Made by a program: the position numbers and the translations under genes
Part shown: one piece after another, positions 25,836 to 37,399 of the stretch
Position numbering within the stretch: the stretch's first letter is position 1
Layout of the letters: every line of letters starts with the position of its first letter
DNA from: Pseudomonas leptonychotis
GTDB lineage: Bacteria; Pseudomonadota; Gammaproteobacteria; Pseudomonadales; Pseudomonadaceae
Direction: 5' to 3'
NCBI RefSeq assembly: GCF_004920405.1
Contig: NZ_RFLV01000003.1
Span: 248,001 to 312,000, forward strand
DNA: 64,000 nt
Notes under the pieces: model-generated
What the model was told of the DNA's origin: nothing
Seen by the model: only the letters and a program-made list of their open reading frames with translations
The model's database searches: none

Positions 25836-26465
25836 TCAAAGACGCGGCGCCAACAGATCTTTGAGATCCGTTAACTTGCCGTGAAAAAAGTGGCCGCATT
25901 CTGCCACTTTCAGCAGCTCATGGGCACGTCCGAGTGCTGCCGACCAGTCGTAAACCACCTGCGGGTCGATCACTTCGTCGTCTTCGGGCTGAATCAGGAT
26001 CAGCGGGCAACTGCTGGCTGGGGGATTTTCTTCGGTCAGGCGATGCACCGCCGGGGCCACCATAAACAGCTTGTTGAGCGTCACCCCTTGGGCTTCCAAA
26101 CGCGCGCCGAGGGCAGCGGCGACAAAACCACCAAAGGAGAAGCCCAGCAGCGTCAGCGGCAACTGCGGATATTGTGCACGCAGCCAATTGGCCACAGCCT
26201 CAGCATCATCCACTTCACCGCTGGCCATATCGTGGCTGCCAGCGCTGGCACCGACGCCGCGGTAATTAAAGCGCAACGTGGCCAGGCCATTGTCGCGAGC
26301 CGTACGCTGCAAGGTCGAAACAACCTTGTTAAGCATGGTGCCGCCCTGCACCGGATTGGGGTGACAGATTAGCGCTACCCCGCGGGCGTCGGGGGTATCC
26401 TGCCAGAGGGCTTCGAGTTGGCCGCTGGGGCCGGCAATCATCAAAGGGGTTTCGCGGGTGAGCAA
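25836..26465 (-). CDS. alpha/beta hydrolase, dienelactone-hydrolase-like
   Basis: A 209-aa serine hydrolase. The oxyanion region is LICHPNPVQGGTM, the nucleophile elbow GFSFGG is near residue 108-113, the acid is in IQPEDDEVI, and the catalytic His is in ECGHFFHGK. The family includes small esterases with unknown natural substrates. I chose the TTG at 26465 because GGAG lies 8 bp upstream; an ATG eight codons later is the alternative. It precedes trpS on the same strand by 44 bp and is divergent from zapG. Confidence 0.83.
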   Translation of the reverse strand: MLTRETPLMIAGPSGQLEALWQDTPDARGVALICHPNPVQGGTMLNKVVSTLQRTARDNGLATLRFNYRGVGASAGSHDMASGEVDDAEAVANWLRAQYPQLPLTLLGFSFGGFVAAALGARLEAQGVTLNKLFMVAPAVHRLTEENPPASSCPLILIQPEDDEVIDPQVVYDWSAALGRAHELLKVAECGHFFHGKLTDLKDLLAPRL

Positions 26466-26615
26466 GAGGGAACTCCGTGACCTCGCAGTGGGTCGACTCG
26501 TCTAGCTGACAGCCTGCGACGCAGACACGCCATACATAACATGGCGCGCTTTGCGGTATACAGCGCAGGTTCGAGCCGTTAACGTAAAGCAAAGCCGTAT
26601 AGAGAGGAAGGACTC

Positions 26616-27053
26616 GTGGAACAGACGCTCACCGCCTGGTTGCTACCCGCCATTACCCTGGTAGCCGGCATTGCCATTGGCTTCCTGATCGCCCGCCTGG
26701 CACCCAATGCAGCTCCAAGCCGCACCCAACGCCAGCTGGACGAAATTCAAGAACGTTTCGACAGTTACCAAAGTGAAGTGGTTACCCACTTCAATACCAC
26801 TGCCAATCTGGTGAAGAAACTCAGCCAGACCCAACTGGATGTGCAGCAACACTTGTCCGACGGGGCCAACCGCCTTGCCCTCGACGAGCTCACCCGCCAG
26901 CGCCTGCTCGCCACCTTGCATACAGAAGATAGCGGCGAAAAGCGCGAACGCCTGAAAGCACCGACACATCACGAAATGCCCAAGGACTACGCACCAAAAA
27001 ATGCCGACGTACCGGGCATGCTGGATGAAAGCTACGGGTTGAAGAACAAGTAA
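26616..27053 (+). CDS. zapG: ZapG/YhcB-family (DUF1043) membrane protein
   Basis: A 145-aa inner-membrane protein. One N-terminal membrane helix (WLLPAITLVAGIAIGFLIARL) is followed by a cytoplasmic coiled coil (QLDEIQERFDSYQSEVVTHFN) and a polar tail. In E. coli YhcB/ZapG links envelope growth and division. The start is GTG with GGAAGGA 6 bp upstream. It is monocistronic: a bidirectional terminator follows at 27094-27122. Confidence 0.87.
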   Translation: MEQTLTAWLLPAITLVAGIAIGFLIARLAPNAAPSRTQRQLDEIQERFDSYQSEVVTHFNTTANLVKKLSQTQLDVQQHLSDGANRLALDELTRQRLLATLHTEDSGEKRERLKAPTHHEMPKDYAPKNADVPGMLDESYGLKNK

Positions 27054-27093
27054 TAGTCACTGACTCGGTTGCTGCGGCGACCAGGCAGCCAAC

Positions 27094-27122
27094 AAAAAGC
27101 CCCGCGCTAGGCGGGGCTTTTT
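27094..27122. terminator. bidirectional terminator of zapG and cysNC
   Basis: AAAAAGCCCCGC and GCGGGGCTTTTT form a perfect 12-bp stem with a 5-base loop. It lies between convergent zapG and cysNC and provides a U tract in both directions. Confidence 0.9.
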
Positions 27123-27136
27123 GTTCTGTCGCGGAT

Positions 27137-29038
27137 TTAGATCGCGCCACGCTCACGCAGCAGTGCCAACACCTGCTTGACGCCGTCTTCCACCGACGCC
27201 GTCTGCGTGTCGATCACCAGATCGGCATTCAGCGGGATGTCGTACGGGAAGGACTCGCCCGGAATGTTGTCGCCAGCGGCGGCATACAGCCCCTGCGGGT
27301 CACGCTCGGCGCAGACCTGCGGTGAAGCCTGCACATACACGGTGATCAGGCGCTCAGCACCGATCAGCGATTTGGCTTGCTCGCGCCCTTCAGCATCTGG
27401 CGCGACAAAGGCCGCCAACGTCAGCAAGCCGGCTTCGTTGAACTGACGTGCAACGTGAGCCGCACGACGCCAGTTCTCGGTACGCCCGGCACGGTCCTGC
27501 GGCAGACCTTTGTTCAGGTCGTGACGCAGGTTCTGGCCATCCAGCACATAGACCGCACGACCCATGTCAAACAGCTTGCGTTCCACCGCATAGGCCAGAG
27601 TGCTCTTACCAGCGCCCGACAGGCCACTGAACAGCACAGTTGCCGGCTGCTGACCGAGACGCGCAGCACGCTCCTCTGTGGAAACGTGAGCCAGCTTGCC
27701 GTGATGACCGCCCGAGCTCTGCACACCTATGGGTTCGGCGATGATCATGCCCGCGCCAACGGTGCCGTTGGTCAGACGATCAATGATGATAAACGAGCCG
27801 GTGGTGCGGTTGTGCGCATAGCCGTCCAGCGCAATCGGTGCATCCAGTGCGATGCGCACCTGGCCGATTTCGTTGAGTTGCAAGCTGCTCGCCGCACCCT
27901 CTTCCAGGGTATTTACATCCACCCGGTGAGCGATGCTGGCAATCGAGCCTGGCACATAGCTGGTGGCGCGTTTGATGTCGTATTTCTTGCCCGGCAGCAT
28001 CGGCTCTTCGGCCATCCACACCAGCATGGCATCGAAGCTGTCGACCACCTGCGGGCGGTTATCGCCATGCACCAGCATGTCGCCACGCGACACGTCGATT
28101 TCGTCTTCCAGGGTGATGGTAATCGCCTGGCCTGGGCCGGCCTGCTCCAACTCACCGTCAAAGGTGACGATGGACTTGACCTTGCTGCCTTTGCCCGATG
28201 GCAGCGCGATAACCTCGTCACCCTTGCGCACGATGCCGCTGGCCAGGGTGCCGGCGAAACCACGGAAGTTGAGGTTGGGGCGGTTGACGTACTGCACCGG
28301 GAAGCGCAGGTCATCGAAGTTACGGTCGCCTGCCACCTCAACAGTCTCAAGAATTTCCATCAGCGACTGGCCGTCGTACCAAGGCGACTGCTCGCTCTTG
28401 TTAACCACATTGTCGCCCTTGAGCGCCGACATCGGCACGAAGTGCATCGAACTTGGCTTGAAGGCAATGCCTTCAACAAACGCCAAGTAGTCGGCCTTGA
28501 TCTGCTCAAACACGCCCTGATCGAAGCCCTTGAGGTCCATCTTGTTGACCGCAATGACGATGTGCTTGATGCCCAGCAAGGAGGCGATAAAGCTGTGGCG
28601 CTTGGTCTGAGTCTGCACGCCGTAACGGGCGTCGATCAGAATAATCGCCAGGTCGCAGTTGGACGCGCCTGTGGCCATGTTGCGCGTGTACTGCTCATGG
28701 CCAGGGGTGTCGGCGATGATGAACTTGCGCCTGGTGGTGCTGAAATAGCGATAGGCCACATCGATGGTGATGCCTTGCTCGCGCTCGGCCTGCAGGCCAT
28801 CGACCAGCAGCGCCAAGTCGATGTCTTCACCAGTGGTGCCGACCTTTTTCGAGTCTTTGGTGATGGCATCCAGATGGTCTTCATAGATCATCTTGGAGTC
28901 ATGCAGCAGACGGCCAATCAGGGTGCTTTTACCGTCGTCGACGTTGCCGCAGGTAAGAAAGCGCAACAGCTCTTTACGCTCGTGCTGGCCCAGGTAGGCG
29001 AGGATGTCCTCGCTGATCAATTCGGATTGGTGCGACAT
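27137..29038 (-). CDS. cysNC: CysNC: ATP sulfurylase GTPase subunit fused to APS kinase
   Basis: A 633-aa bifunctional enzyme. Residues 1-440 are CysN, an elongation-factor-like GTPase (GNVDDGKS near 31-38, [13 protein letters not shown]) that drives sulfate adenylylation by CysD. Residues 455-633 are CysC, APS kinase, with Walker [10 protein letters not shown] near residue 470, giving PAPS. Fusion of CysN and CysC is normal in Pseudomonas. It follows cysD by 12 bp in one operon. The pathway feeds cysteine synthesis. Confidence 0.96.
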   Translation of the reverse strand: MSHQSELISEDILAYLGQHERKELLRFLTCGNVDDGKSTLIGRLLHDSKMIYEDHLDAITKDSKKVGTTGEDIDLALLVDGLQAEREQGITIDVAYRYFSTTRRKFIIADTPGHEQYTRNMATGASNCDLAIILIDARYGVQTQTKRHSFIASLLGIKHIVIAVNKMDLKGFDQGVFEQIKADYLAFVEGIAFKPSSMHFVPMSALKGDNVVNKSEQSPWYDGQSLMEILETVEVAGDRNFDDLRFPVQYVNRPNLNFRGFAGTLASGIVRKGDEVIALPSGKGSKVKSIVTFDGELEQAGPGQAITITLEDEIDVSRGDMLVHGDNRPQVVDSFDAMLVWMAEEPMLPGKKYDIKRATSYVPGSIASIAHRVDVNTLEEGAASSLQLNEIGQVRIALDAPIALDGYAHNRTTGSFIIIDRLTNGTVGAGMIIAEPIGVQSSGGHHGKLAHVSTEERAARLGQQPATVLFSGLSGAGKSTLAYAVERKLFDMGRAVYVLDGQNLRHDLNKGLPQDRAGRTENWRRAAHVARQFNEAGLLTLAAFVAPDAEGREQAKSLIGAERLITVYVQASPQVCAERDPQGLYAAAGDNIPGESFPYDIPLNADLVIDTQTASVEDGVKQVLALLRERGAI

Positions 29039-29050
29039 ATTAACCCCTGC

Positions 29051-29968
29051 TTAGAAATAGCCCTGACGTTTCTTCTCTTCCATCGAGCCGCTGGAGTCAT
29101 GGTCGATGACTCGGCCTTGGCGCTCAGAGGTTTTGGCCAACAGCATTTCCTGAATGATTTCCGGCAAACTGGTTGCCGTGGACTCCACCGCGCCAGTCAG
29201 CGGGTAGCAGCCCAGGGTACGGAAGCGCACCATCTTCTTATGGATGCTGGCTTTCTGTTCTGGGGTGAGGTGTTCGAGGATGCGCTCGTCGTCGATCATG
29301 ATCAACGCGCCGTTCATCTCGATCACTTCGCGCTCTTCGGCGAAGTACAGCGGCACGATCGGGATGCTTTCCAGATAGATGTACTGCCAGATATCCAGCT
29401 CGGTCCAGTTGGACAGCGGGAATACGCGGATCGACTCGCCCTTCTTGACGTTGCCGTTGTACACATTCCACAGCTCGGGGCGCTGATTCTTCGGGTCCCA
29501 GCGGTGCTTGCTATCGCGGAAGGAATACACGCGCTCTTTAGCGCGGGATTTCTCTTCGTCGCGGCGCGCGCCACCAAAGGCGGCATCGAAGCCGTACTGA
29601 TCCAGTGCCTGCTTGAGGCCCTCGGTCTTCATCACGTCGGTGTGCTTGGCACTGCCGTAGGTGAAGGGGTTCATGTCCTGCGCCACGCCATCAGGATTGA
29701 TGTGGGTGATCAGTTCAAGGCCATACTCGTTGACCATTTTCTCGCGAAAAGCGTACATCTCCTGGAATTTCCAGCGAGTATCGATGTGCATCACCGGGAA
29801 CGGCAGCTTGCCAGGGAAAAACGCCTTGCGCGCCAGATGCAGCATCACCGCGGAGTCTTTACCGATGGAATAGAGCATTACCGGGTTATCGAATTCGGCG
29901 GCCACTTCACGAATGATGTGGATACTTTCCGCCTCAAGCTGTTTCAGGTGGGTCAGTTTATCGAGCAT
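29051..29968 (-). CDS. cysD: sulfate adenylyltransferase subunit 2 (CysD)
   Basis: A 305-aa catalytic subunit of ATP sulfurylase, of the adenine nucleotide alpha-hydrolase (PAPS-reductase-like) fold. [20 protein letters not shown] near residue 30 is the PP-loop (SxGKDS). [21 protein letters not shown] and [13 protein letters not shown] are diagnostic family blocks. It forms a complex with CysNC, which is encoded 12 bp downstream. Length is normal. It starts an operon on the minus strand. Confidence 0.96.
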   Translation of the reverse strand: MLDKLTHLKQLEAESIHIIREVAAEFDNPVMLYSIGKDSAVMLHLARKAFFPGKLPFPVMHIDTRWKFQEMYAFREKMVNEYGLELITHINPDGVAQDMNPFTYGSAKHTDVMKTEGLKQALDQYGFDAAFGGARRDEEKSRAKERVYSFRDSKHRWDPKNQRPELWNVYNGNVKKGESIRVFPLSNWTELDIWQYIYLESIPIVPLYFAEEREVIEMNGALIMIDDERILEHLTPEQKASIHKKMVRFRTLGCYPLTGAVESTATSLPEIIQEMLLAKTSERQGRVIDHDSSGSMEEKKRQGYF

Positions 29969-30092
29969 GGCTACTCACGCGTTGCAATGTGTTTGGGCCG
30001 GCGGCCGCGGACGAAGGCGCACTCTAGCACAGCACCTTCGTCTAATCAGGAGAGCGGTTAGATCGAAACGATCTAGCTTTATGCCTGCACAA

Positions 30093-30111
30093 GAGGCCGT
30101 AATCCGGCCTC
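30093..30111 (-). terminator. hairpin at the nif3-like stop codon
   Basis: GAGGCCG and CGGCCTC pair around a 5-base loop. On the minus strand it begins within the Nif3-like stop codon and is followed by TTGTG. It is a plausible but weak terminator. Confidence 0.45.
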
Positions 30112-30868
30112 AGATGGGGTTGGGACAATCGATAAAGAGATGCTCGGTGGCGAAGCGCTTGGCCAGGTATTCACCTAAAGCCTGGACCCCGTAACGCTCA
30201 GTCGCGTGGTGACCGGCCGCAATAAAGCTGATGCCATTTTCCCGCGCACTGTGGAATGTTTGCTCAGAGGCTTCCCCCGTCAGGTACAGGTCAACTCCGG
30301 CAGAGATGGCTTGATCGATGTAGCCCTGACCGCCACCCGTGCACCAGCCAATACGGCGAATCATCTCGCGCCCCTCGACCAGCAGCGGCTCACGTCCGAG
30401 CACTTGCTGCACATGACGGGCAAAATCATGTGGGCTCATGGCTTCGGCGAGCGAACCGATCAGGCCTACGGTGCGCGGGTTTCCCGGTTCCAACGGGCCT
30501 TCCACGGTAATGCCCAACTGCGCCGCCAGTTGCACGTTATTGCCCACCTCGGGATGCACGTCGAGCGGCAGATGATAGGCCAGCAGGCTGATGTCATTGG
30601 CCAGCAGGGTCTGTAAACGCCGGCGCTTCATCCCAGTGATGCAGGGGTTTTCGCCCTTCCAGAAGTAACCATGATGCACCAGCAGTACATCCGCTTCAGC
30701 CTCGACGGCGGCATCGATCAGCGCCTGGCTGGCCGTCACGCCACTGACGATGCGGCGTACCTGCGGGCGCCCCTCGACCTGCAGACCATTGGGGCAATAA
30801 TCACTGATACGCGCAGCATTCAGGTAGCGGTCCGCTTCCTCCACCAGAGTTGTCAGGGCAATAGCCAT
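30110..30868 (-). CDS. Nif3/YbgI-like dinuclear metal protein
   Basis: A 252-aa Nif3-family protein (GTP cyclohydrolase 1 type 2 homologue). Metal ligands are visible in LLVHHGYFWKG near residue 65, YHLPLDVHPEVGNN near residue 100, and GHHATERYGVQALGEYL near the C terminus. The cellular role of the family is unsettled. SDYCPNGLQVEG near residue 20 is the conserved start block. It is divergent from algW, as I recall for the P. aeruginosa gene next to algW (PA4445). Confidence 0.88.
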   Translation of the reverse strand: MAIALTTLVEEADRYLNAARISDYCPNGLQVEGRPQVRRIVSGVTASQALIDAAVEAEADVLLVHHGYFWKGENPCITGMKRRRLQTLLANDISLLAYHLPLDVHPEVGNNVQLAAQLGITVEGPLEPGNPRTVGLIGSLAEAMSPHDFARHVQQVLGREPLLVEGREMIRRIGWCTGGGQGYIDQAISAGVDLYLTGEASEQTFHSARENGISFIAAGHHATERYGVQALGEYLAKRFATEHLFIDCPNPI

Positions 30869-30979
30869 AGCGTTTCCTTAATCAAGCGTTACGAGGCGCT
30901 GCTTTATTACCAGCCGCTTCCCTATAATGGCGCACCTTAAGGGGCGTGCCCGCCCCTCGCAACCCTCAGGATTGGATCG

Positions 30980-32122
30980 ATGTTCAAGGCCCTGCGTATA
31001 TTCGGCTGGCCCCTGCTGGTCGGCGTGCTATCGGCACTGCTGATCATGCAATATTTCCCTCAATGGGTCGGTTTACCGGGGCAGGATGTCAACGTGCGCC
31101 AAGCGCCGTTCTATAGCCGCATGCAGGAAGGCCCGGTGTCCTATGCCGAAGCGGTTACGACCGCCTCCCCCGCCGTCGCTAACCTGTACACCACCAAGTA
31201 CTCAAACAAGTCCACCCATCCACTGTTTGAAGACCCACAGTTTCGCAAGTTCTTCGGCGACAACCTGCCCAAGCAGCGGCGCATGGAATCGAGCCTAGGT
31301 TCGGCCGTTATCATGAGCCCGGAAGGCTATCTGCTGACCAATAACCACGTGGTCGCCGATGCCGACCAGATAGTAGTGGCACTAAAAGACGGCCGCGAAA
31401 CCCTGGCACGACTGATTGGCAGTGACCCGGAAACGGATCTGGCGGTGCTGAAGATCGACCTGCAAAACCTACCGTTCATCACCCTAGGCCGCTCGGATAA
31501 CATCCGCATTGGTGACGTCAGCCTGGCCATCGGCAACCCTTTTGGGGTCGGTCAGACCGTGACCATGGGCATCATCAGCGCCACCGGGCGCAACCAGCTG
31601 GGCCTTAATACCTATGAAGACTTTATCCAGACTGACGCGGCGATCAACCCCGGCAATTCCGGCGGTGCACTGGTCGACGCCTACGGCAATTTAGTCGGTA
31701 TCAACACCGCCATATTCTCCAAGTCTGGCGGCTCGCAAGGCATCGGCTTTGCCATCCCGGTGAAACTGGCCATGGAGGTGATGCGGGCGATTATCGAGCA
31801 TGGCCAGGTGATTCGTGGCTGGCTGGGTATTGAAGTGCAACCACTGACGCCGGAACTGGCAGAGTCCTTTGGCCTGGATGGTCGCCCCGGCATTGTCGTG
31901 GCCGGCATCTATCGCGACGGTCCTGCGCAGAAGGCTGGCTTGCAACCGGGCGACCTGATCCTCAGCATCGACGGTGAAGCAGCCGGTGATGGCCGCCGCT
32001 CAATGAACCAAGTGGCCCGCGCCAAACCGGGCGATAAGATCCGCATCGACATCCTGCGCAATAGCAAACCATTGCAACTGACCGCTGAAATCGGCGTGCG
32101 CCCGCCCGCACAAGGCAAATAA
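30980..32122 (+). CDS. algW: AlgW, DegS-type periplasmic serine protease
   Basis: A 380-aa inner-membrane-anchored HtrA-family protease. One N-terminal helix (LLVGVLSALLIMQYF) anchors it, followed by a protease domain with catalytic H123, D153 and S227 (GNSGG) and one PDZ domain (GWLGIEVQPLTPELAESFGL onward). In P. aeruginosa AlgW cleaves the anti-sigma factor MucA when outer-membrane protein C termini bind the PDZ domain, releasing AlgU. The residue numbers match those I remember for AlgW. A TATAAT box lies at 30923-30928 and a terminator follows the gene. It converges on hisC. Confidence 0.95.
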   Translation: MFKALRIFGWPLLVGVLSALLIMQYFPQWVGLPGQDVNVRQAPFYSRMQEGPVSYAEAVTTASPAVANLYTTKYSNKSTHPLFEDPQFRKFFGDNLPKQRRMESSLGSAVIMSPEGYLLTNNHVVADADQIVVALKDGRETLARLIGSDPETDLAVLKIDLQNLPFITLGRSDNIRIGDVSLAIGNPFGVGQTVTMGIISATGRNQLGLNTYEDFIQTDAAINPGNSGGALVDAYGNLVGINTAIFSKSGGSQGIGFAIPVKLAMEVMRAIIEHGQVIRGWLGIEVQPLTPELAESFGLDGRPGIVVAGIYRDGPAQKAGLQPGDLILSIDGEAAGDGRRSMNQVARAKPGDKIRIDILRNSKPLQLTAEIGVRPPAQGK

Positions 32123-32175
32123 TCGCCGCCATTCACCCCGTATCGACACAGTCTTTATGCGTTAAAGCGGCATAA

Positions 32176-32205
32176 AAAAGCCGGAGGTTGAACGCTCCGG
32201 CTTTT
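32176..32205. terminator. bidirectional terminator between algW and hisC
   Basis: AAAAGCCGGAG and CTCCGGCTTTT form a perfect 11-bp stem with an 8-base loop, with U-rich flanks on both strands. Confidence 0.88.
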
Positions 32206-32218
32206 GCACAACGCTGAC

Positions 32219-33271
32219 CTACAGGCCCTGCAGCGCATCCAACAGCGCCTGGTTTTGCTCCGGTGTACCGATGGTAATCCGCAGGAACTGGGCAATGCGC
32301 GCTTGCTTGAAGTGCCGCACGATCACGCCCTGCTCACGCAGGCCAGCAGCCAGCGTCGCGGCATCTTTATCCGGGTGCCGAGCAAAAACGAAGTTCGCGG
32401 CAGACGGCAGCACCGCAAAGCCCAGCTTCTCCAACCCAGCCACCACAGCTGTGCGACTGTCGATCACGCGCTGACAGGTCTGCTGGAAATACGCCTTGTC
32501 CGCAAACGCCGCCGCCGCGCCGGCAATTGCCATGCGATCCAGCGGATAAGAGTTGAAGCTGTTCTTGATCCGCTCCAGCGCCTCGATTAGATCTGGATGG
32601 CCGACTGCGATACCAACCCGCAAACCGGCCAGCGAGCGTGATTTAGATAGGGTTTGGCTAACCAGCAGGTTCGGATATTTATCTACTAGGCTGATCGCCG
32701 TCTCGCCACCAAAGTCGATATAGGCCTCATCGACCAGCACCACAGTATCCGGATTGGCCTTGAGCAGACGCTCAATCGCCTCTAGTCCCAGCGCGCAACC
32801 AGTCGGCGCATTCGGGTTAGGGAAAATGATGCCGCCGTTGGGCCGCGCATAATCCTCAACGCGAATCTGGAACTGCTCATCCAACGCAATCTGCTCAGAA
32901 GTGATGCCGTACAGGCCGCAATAGACCGGATAGAAGCTGTAACTGATGTCCGGGAACAGCAGCGGCTGGCCGTGCTGAAACAGGCCGTGAAAGGCATGCG
33001 CCAGCACTTCATCAGAACCGTTGCCGACGAACACTTGAGCCGTTTGCACACCGTAATAGTCGGCCACTGCTTGCTTCAAGCGGTCGCTATTGGGGTCCGG
33101 GTACAGACGCAGGCTATCATTCAGCTCGGCCTGCATGGCCGCGATTGCCTTGGGCGACGGGCCGTAGGGGTTTTCGTTGGTGTTGAGTTTGACCAGCTTG
33201 GCCAGTTTCGGCTGCTCACCCGGCACATAAGGCACCAGGTCTTTGACGAAGGGGCTCCAGAATTTGCTCAT
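32219..33271 (-). CDS. hisC: histidinol-phosphate aminotransferase HisC
   Basis: A 350-aa class II-fold PLP enzyme converting imidazole-acetol phosphate and glutamate to histidinol phosphate. Family marks are [12 protein letters not shown] near residue 25-36, [30 protein letters not shown] and the Schiff-base lysine in [17 protein letters not shown] chose the ATG at 33271 ([15 protein letters not shown]); the longer reading begins within a repeat. It is the last gene of the hisG-hisD-hisC group, separated from hisD by a tandem GGTGGACAA repeat. Confidence 0.95.
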   Translation of the reverse strand: MSKFWSPFVKDLVPYVPGEQPKLAKLVKLNTNENPYGPSPKAIAAMQAELNDSLRLYPDPNSDRLKQAVADYYGVQTAQVFVGNGSDEVLAHAFHGLFQHGQPLLFPDISYSFYPVYCGLYGITSEQIALDEQFQIRVEDYARPNGGIIFPNPNAPTGCALGLEAIERLLKANPDTVVLVDEAYIDFGGETAISLVDKYPNLLVSQTLSKSRSLAGLRVGIAVGHPDLIEALERIKNSFNSYPLDRMAIAGAAAAFADKAYFQQTCQRVIDSRTAVVAGLEKLGFAVLPSAANFVFARHPDKDAATLAAGLREQGVIVRHFKQARIAQFLRITIGTPEQNQALLDALQGL

Positions 33272-33300
33272 CTGCCCTTCTCTCCTCGAATTCGATTTTT

Positions 33301-33377
33301 GTAGGGTGGACAACGCTTTTTTGTCCACCGTAATTACATGCACATAAGGTGGACAAGCAGAGCATTGTCCACCCTAC
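33301..33377. repeat. tandem pair of GGTGGACAA hairpins between hisD and hisC
   Basis: Unit 1 pairs GGTGGACAA (33305-33313) with TTGTCCACC (33321-33329). Unit 2 pairs GGTGGACAA (33348-33356) with TTGTCCACC (33365-33373). The outer GTAGGGTGGACAA/TTGTCCACCCTAC arms (33301-33313, 33365-33377) also pair, so the whole element can fold as one cruciform. It resembles a REP pair. Confidence 0.75.
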
Positions 33378-33379
33378 GC

Positions 33380-34690
33380 TCAACCCTTGATGCGGTACTC
33401 GGCGCTACGGGCGTGGGCGGTCAGCGACTCGCCACGCGCCAGGACGCTGGCAATCTTGCCCAGCTCCGACGCACCTTCGGCCGAACAATGGATGATCGAC
33501 GAGCGCTTCTGGAAGTCGTAAACACCCAGCGGCGAAGAGTAGCGCGCAGTGCCAGAGGTCGGCAGCACGTGGTTCGGCCCGGCGCAGTAATCACCCAGCG
33601 CCTCTGCGGTGTAACGACCCATAAAGATCGCGCCGGCGTGGCGGATCAGCGGCAGGTATTGCTCTGGGTTTTCCACCGACAGCTCCAAGTGTTCCGGCGC
33701 AATACGATTGGCCACCTCGATGGCCTGGGCCATATCGGCAACCTGGATCAGCGCGCCACGACCTTCCAGCGAAGTGCGGGCAATCGTTTCACGCTCCAGC
33801 GTCGGCAGCAGTTTGGCGATGCTTTCAGCCACACGATCAAGGAAGGCGGCGTCCGGGCTGACCAGAATCGACTGGGCGTCTTCATCGTGCTCGGCCTGAG
33901 AGAACAGGTCCATGGCGATCCAGTCCGGATCAGTCTGGCCATCGCACACCACGAGAATTTCCGAAGGGCCGGCGATCATATCGATGCCGACCTTGCCAAA
34001 CACATGGCGCTTGGCGGTGGCGACATAGATATTGCCAGGGCCAACGATCTTGTCCACCGGCGGCACGCTTTCGGTGCCATAAGCCAGCGCAGCGACAGCC
34101 TGAGCGCCACCAATGGTGAACACCCGGTCAACGCCGGCAATACAGGCGGCGGCGAGCACCAGCTCATTGATTTCGCCACGCGGCGTTGGCACCACCATCA
34201 CCACTTCCAGTACACCGGCGACCTTGGCCGGAATGGCGTTCATCAACACCGAAGATGGGTACGACGCCTTACCACCCGGCACATACAGACCGGCGCGATC
34301 CAGCGGGGTGACTTTTTGCCCCAACACCGTGCCGTCGGCTTCGGTGTAACTCCAGGAGTCCTGTTTCTGTCGTTCGTGGTAGCTGCGCACACGCTCTGCT
34401 GCAACTTCCAGCGCGCTGCGCTGCTCCGGCGTGATGCGGGTCAGGGCCAACTCCAGACGCTCGCGCGGCAGAATCAGATCCGCCATGGAAGCCACATCCA
34501 GGCCATCGAACTGCTTGGTGAACTCGACCAGCGCCGCGTCACCACGCTCACGCACGGCCTTGATGATGTCGAGCACGCGATGATTGACCGTATCGTCCGA
34601 AACACTTTCCCAGCTCAGCAGATGATCCAGATGCTGGGCAAAGTCCTGGTCAGCGGCATTGAGTCGGCGGATAGCGATAGGAGCGGTCAT
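33380..34690 (-). CDS. hisD: histidinol dehydrogenase HisD
   Basis: A 436-aa zinc and NAD-dependent dehydrogenase oxidising histidinol to histidine. [30 protein letters not shown] block, [35 protein letters not shown] and the late [20 protein letters not shown] signature are all intact; EHLEL provides catalytic residues. I chose the ATG at 34690 ([11 protein letters not shown]). It lies between hisG and hisC on the minus strand. Its stop is 2 bp from the tandem repeat. Confidence 0.96.
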   Translation of the reverse strand: MTAPIAIRRLNAADQDFAQHLDHLLSWESVSDDTVNHRVLDIIKAVRERGDAALVEFTKQFDGLDVASMADLILPRERLELALTRITPEQRSALEVAAERVRSYHERQKQDSWSYTEADGTVLGQKVTPLDRAGLYVPGGKASYPSSVLMNAIPAKVAGVLEVVMVVPTPRGEINELVLAAACIAGVDRVFTIGGAQAVAALAYGTESVPPVDKIVGPGNIYVATAKRHVFGKVGIDMIAGPSEILVVCDGQTDPDWIAMDLFSQAEHDEDAQSILVSPDAAFLDRVAESIAKLLPTLERETIARTSLEGRGALIQVADMAQAIEVANRIAPEHLELSVENPEQYLPLIRHAGAIFMGRYTAEALGDYCAGPNHVLPTSGTARYSSPLGVYDFQKRSSIIHCSAEGASELGKIASVLARGESLTAHARSAEYRIKG

Positions 34691-34811
34691 AGCGGGCCTC
34701 TTAATTGGCAAATGCTCGGGCGCCCGTAGCGTAACAACCACTCCGCGCGGGCACCTGAGAATTTTGGCTATAACGCGGATAGGCTAGGCCGCACAGGGGC
34801 GGCCATGGGAC

Positions 34812-35447
34812 TCAGCGGGGGTGTCGTGCTTCGACCGCATCACGCAGGGTGTCGATCAACATCTGGATGCGCGCATGCTGCATCTTCATCGACGCCTTGT
34901 TGACGATCAGTCGCGAGCTGATCATGGCGATCAGCTCCTGAGCTTCTAGGCCGTTGGCGCGCAGGGTGTTGCCGGTGTCGACCACGTCGATGATCTTATC
35001 GGCCAGCCCCACCAGCGGTGCCAGCTCCATCGAGCCGTACAGCTTGATGATGTCGACCTGACGGCCCTGCTCGGCGTAATAACGCTTGGCTACGTTGACG
35101 AATTTGGTCGCCACGCGCAGCCGGCCTTTCGGCTCGGGCGCGCCAACTGCACCAGCCGTCATCAGCTTGCACTGGGCAATACGCAGGTCCAGTGGCTCAT
35201 ACAAGCCCTGGCCGCCGTATTCCATCAGCACGTCTTTACCCGCCACACCGAGATCGGCCGCGCCGTGCTCGACATAAGTCGGCACGTCAGTGGCACGCAC
35301 GATCAGCAGACGTACATCATCTAAGGTGGTCGGGATGATCAGTTTGCGGCTTTTATCCGGATTCTCGGTCGGCACGATGCCCGCCGCGGCCAGCAGCGGC
35401 AGGGTGTCATCCAGAATCCGGCCTTTGGAGAGGGCAATAGTCAGCAT
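34812..35447 (-). CDS. hisG: ATP phosphoribosyltransferase HisG, short form
   Basis: A 211-aa catalytic subunit for the first step of histidine synthesis. This short form lacks the C-terminal regulatory domain and works with HisZ, which is not in the window. [19 protein letters not shown] is the start, [14 protein letters not shown] and [13 protein letters not shown] are substrate-binding blocks. I chose the ATG at 35447; the longer frame runs into murA. It starts 4 bp after the murA stop, suggesting cotranscription. Confidence 0.95.
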   Translation of the reverse strand: MLTIALSKGRILDDTLPLLAAAGIVPTENPDKSRKLIIPTTLDDVRLLIVRATDVPTYVEHGAADLGVAGKDVLMEYGGQGLYEPLDLRIAQCKLMTAGAVGAPEPKGRLRVATKFVNVAKRYYAEQGRQVDIIKLYGSMELAPLVGLADKIIDVVDTGNTLRANGLEAQELIAMISSRLIVNKASMKMQHARIQMLIDTLRDAVEARHPR

Positions 35448-35451
35448 GGCA

Positions 35452-36729
<1,278 letters not shown>

Positions 36730-36969
36730 TTAGGAGCGCGCGGCCCAATCGGCACGGCTGAAGAATTTCATACTCACGGCGTGGATACTGCCATCGGCGA
36801 TCCAGGCATTGAGGTGAGCGTAAATCTGCTGCTGACGCTTGACCGGGCTAAGTGCGGCCAATTCGTCACTGATTAGGTTCAGCTGAAAGTTGCAGCCTTC
36901 GCCCTCAACTTCCACCTGGGTATCCGGCAATTTAGCCTCAAGGAGACTCTTTACTTCTAAGGCCTGCAT
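36730..36969 (-). CDS. ibaG: BolA-family protein IbaG
   Basis: A 79-aa BolA-fold protein of the IbaG/YrbA branch. The core GEGCNFQLNLISDELAAL carries the conserved Cys used with monothiol glutaredoxin for iron-sulfur cluster binding, and VKRQQQIYAHLNAWIADGSIHAVSMK is the helical and loop region. I chose the ATG at 36969 with GAGG 7 bp upstream; a TTG two codons earlier is possible. The position between murA and mla genes is the common one for ibaG. Confidence 0.9.
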   Translation of the reverse strand: MQALEVKSLLEAKLPDTQVEVEGEGCNFQLNLISDELAALSPVKRQQQIYAHLNAWIADGSIHAVSMKFFSRADWAARS

Positions 36970-37090
36970 GCTCAACCTCGATCAATGCATGAATTAACGA
37001 CAGCCGAGCAGTCGCTCGCGGGTCGAGCATCATACAAAAAAGCCCCCCGCCTGCGAACCCCGCATTATCCCCAGCCGACCGAAGCCATGC

Positions 37091-37399
37091 TCAGGCTTGC
37101 AGCGGTAGAATTTCCAGCAGCCCACAAACGCCGGCGATCTCACGCATATCCTTAGGCAGATTGCTCACCCTCAAGGCTTTGTCGGTTGCAGCAGCATCAC
37201 GCATAAAAGCCAGCAACAAAGACACTCCAACACTGCTGGATTTAACCACGCCACCACAGTCGATCACGCACGCACTCAACTTACTGGCTTTAAGCAGGCG
37301 CGCACCTTGATCACGCAGCGCCGGAGCGCTCAGGTAATCAAGCACACCCGACAGGCTGAAAACGCCGGGCGAAACTTCGCTGATACTGGCCTGACTCAC
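37091..37399 (-). CDS. mlaB: MlaB, STAS-domain subunit of the lipid transporter
   Basis: A 102-aa cytoplasmic STAS-domain protein that stabilises the MlaFEDB complex. GVFSLSGVLDYLSAPALRDQGARLL is strand-helix of the fold, and VVKSSSVGVSLLLAFMRDA the conserved phosphate-loop-like region. It starts with GTG, overlapping the mlaC stop (GTGA), so translation is probably coupled. It ends the mla operon, followed by a 115-bp gap before the BolA-like gene. Confidence 0.9.
   Translation of the reverse strand: MSQASISEVSPGVFSLSGVLDYLSAPALRDQGARLLKASKLSACVIDCGGVVKSSSVGVSLLLAFMRDAAATDKALRVSNLPKDMREIAGVCGLLEILPLQA

Noticed and set aside
27377..30061. Very long open frame (894 codons) antisense to cysNC and cysD
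   Set aside because: It lies opposite two highly conserved genes, its translation is His/Gln-rich with no domains, and it has no ribosome-binding site. High-GC codon bias produces such shadows.
33338..34729. Long plus-strand frame over hisD
   Set aside because: Antisense shadow of a conserved enzyme; no start signal or domain.
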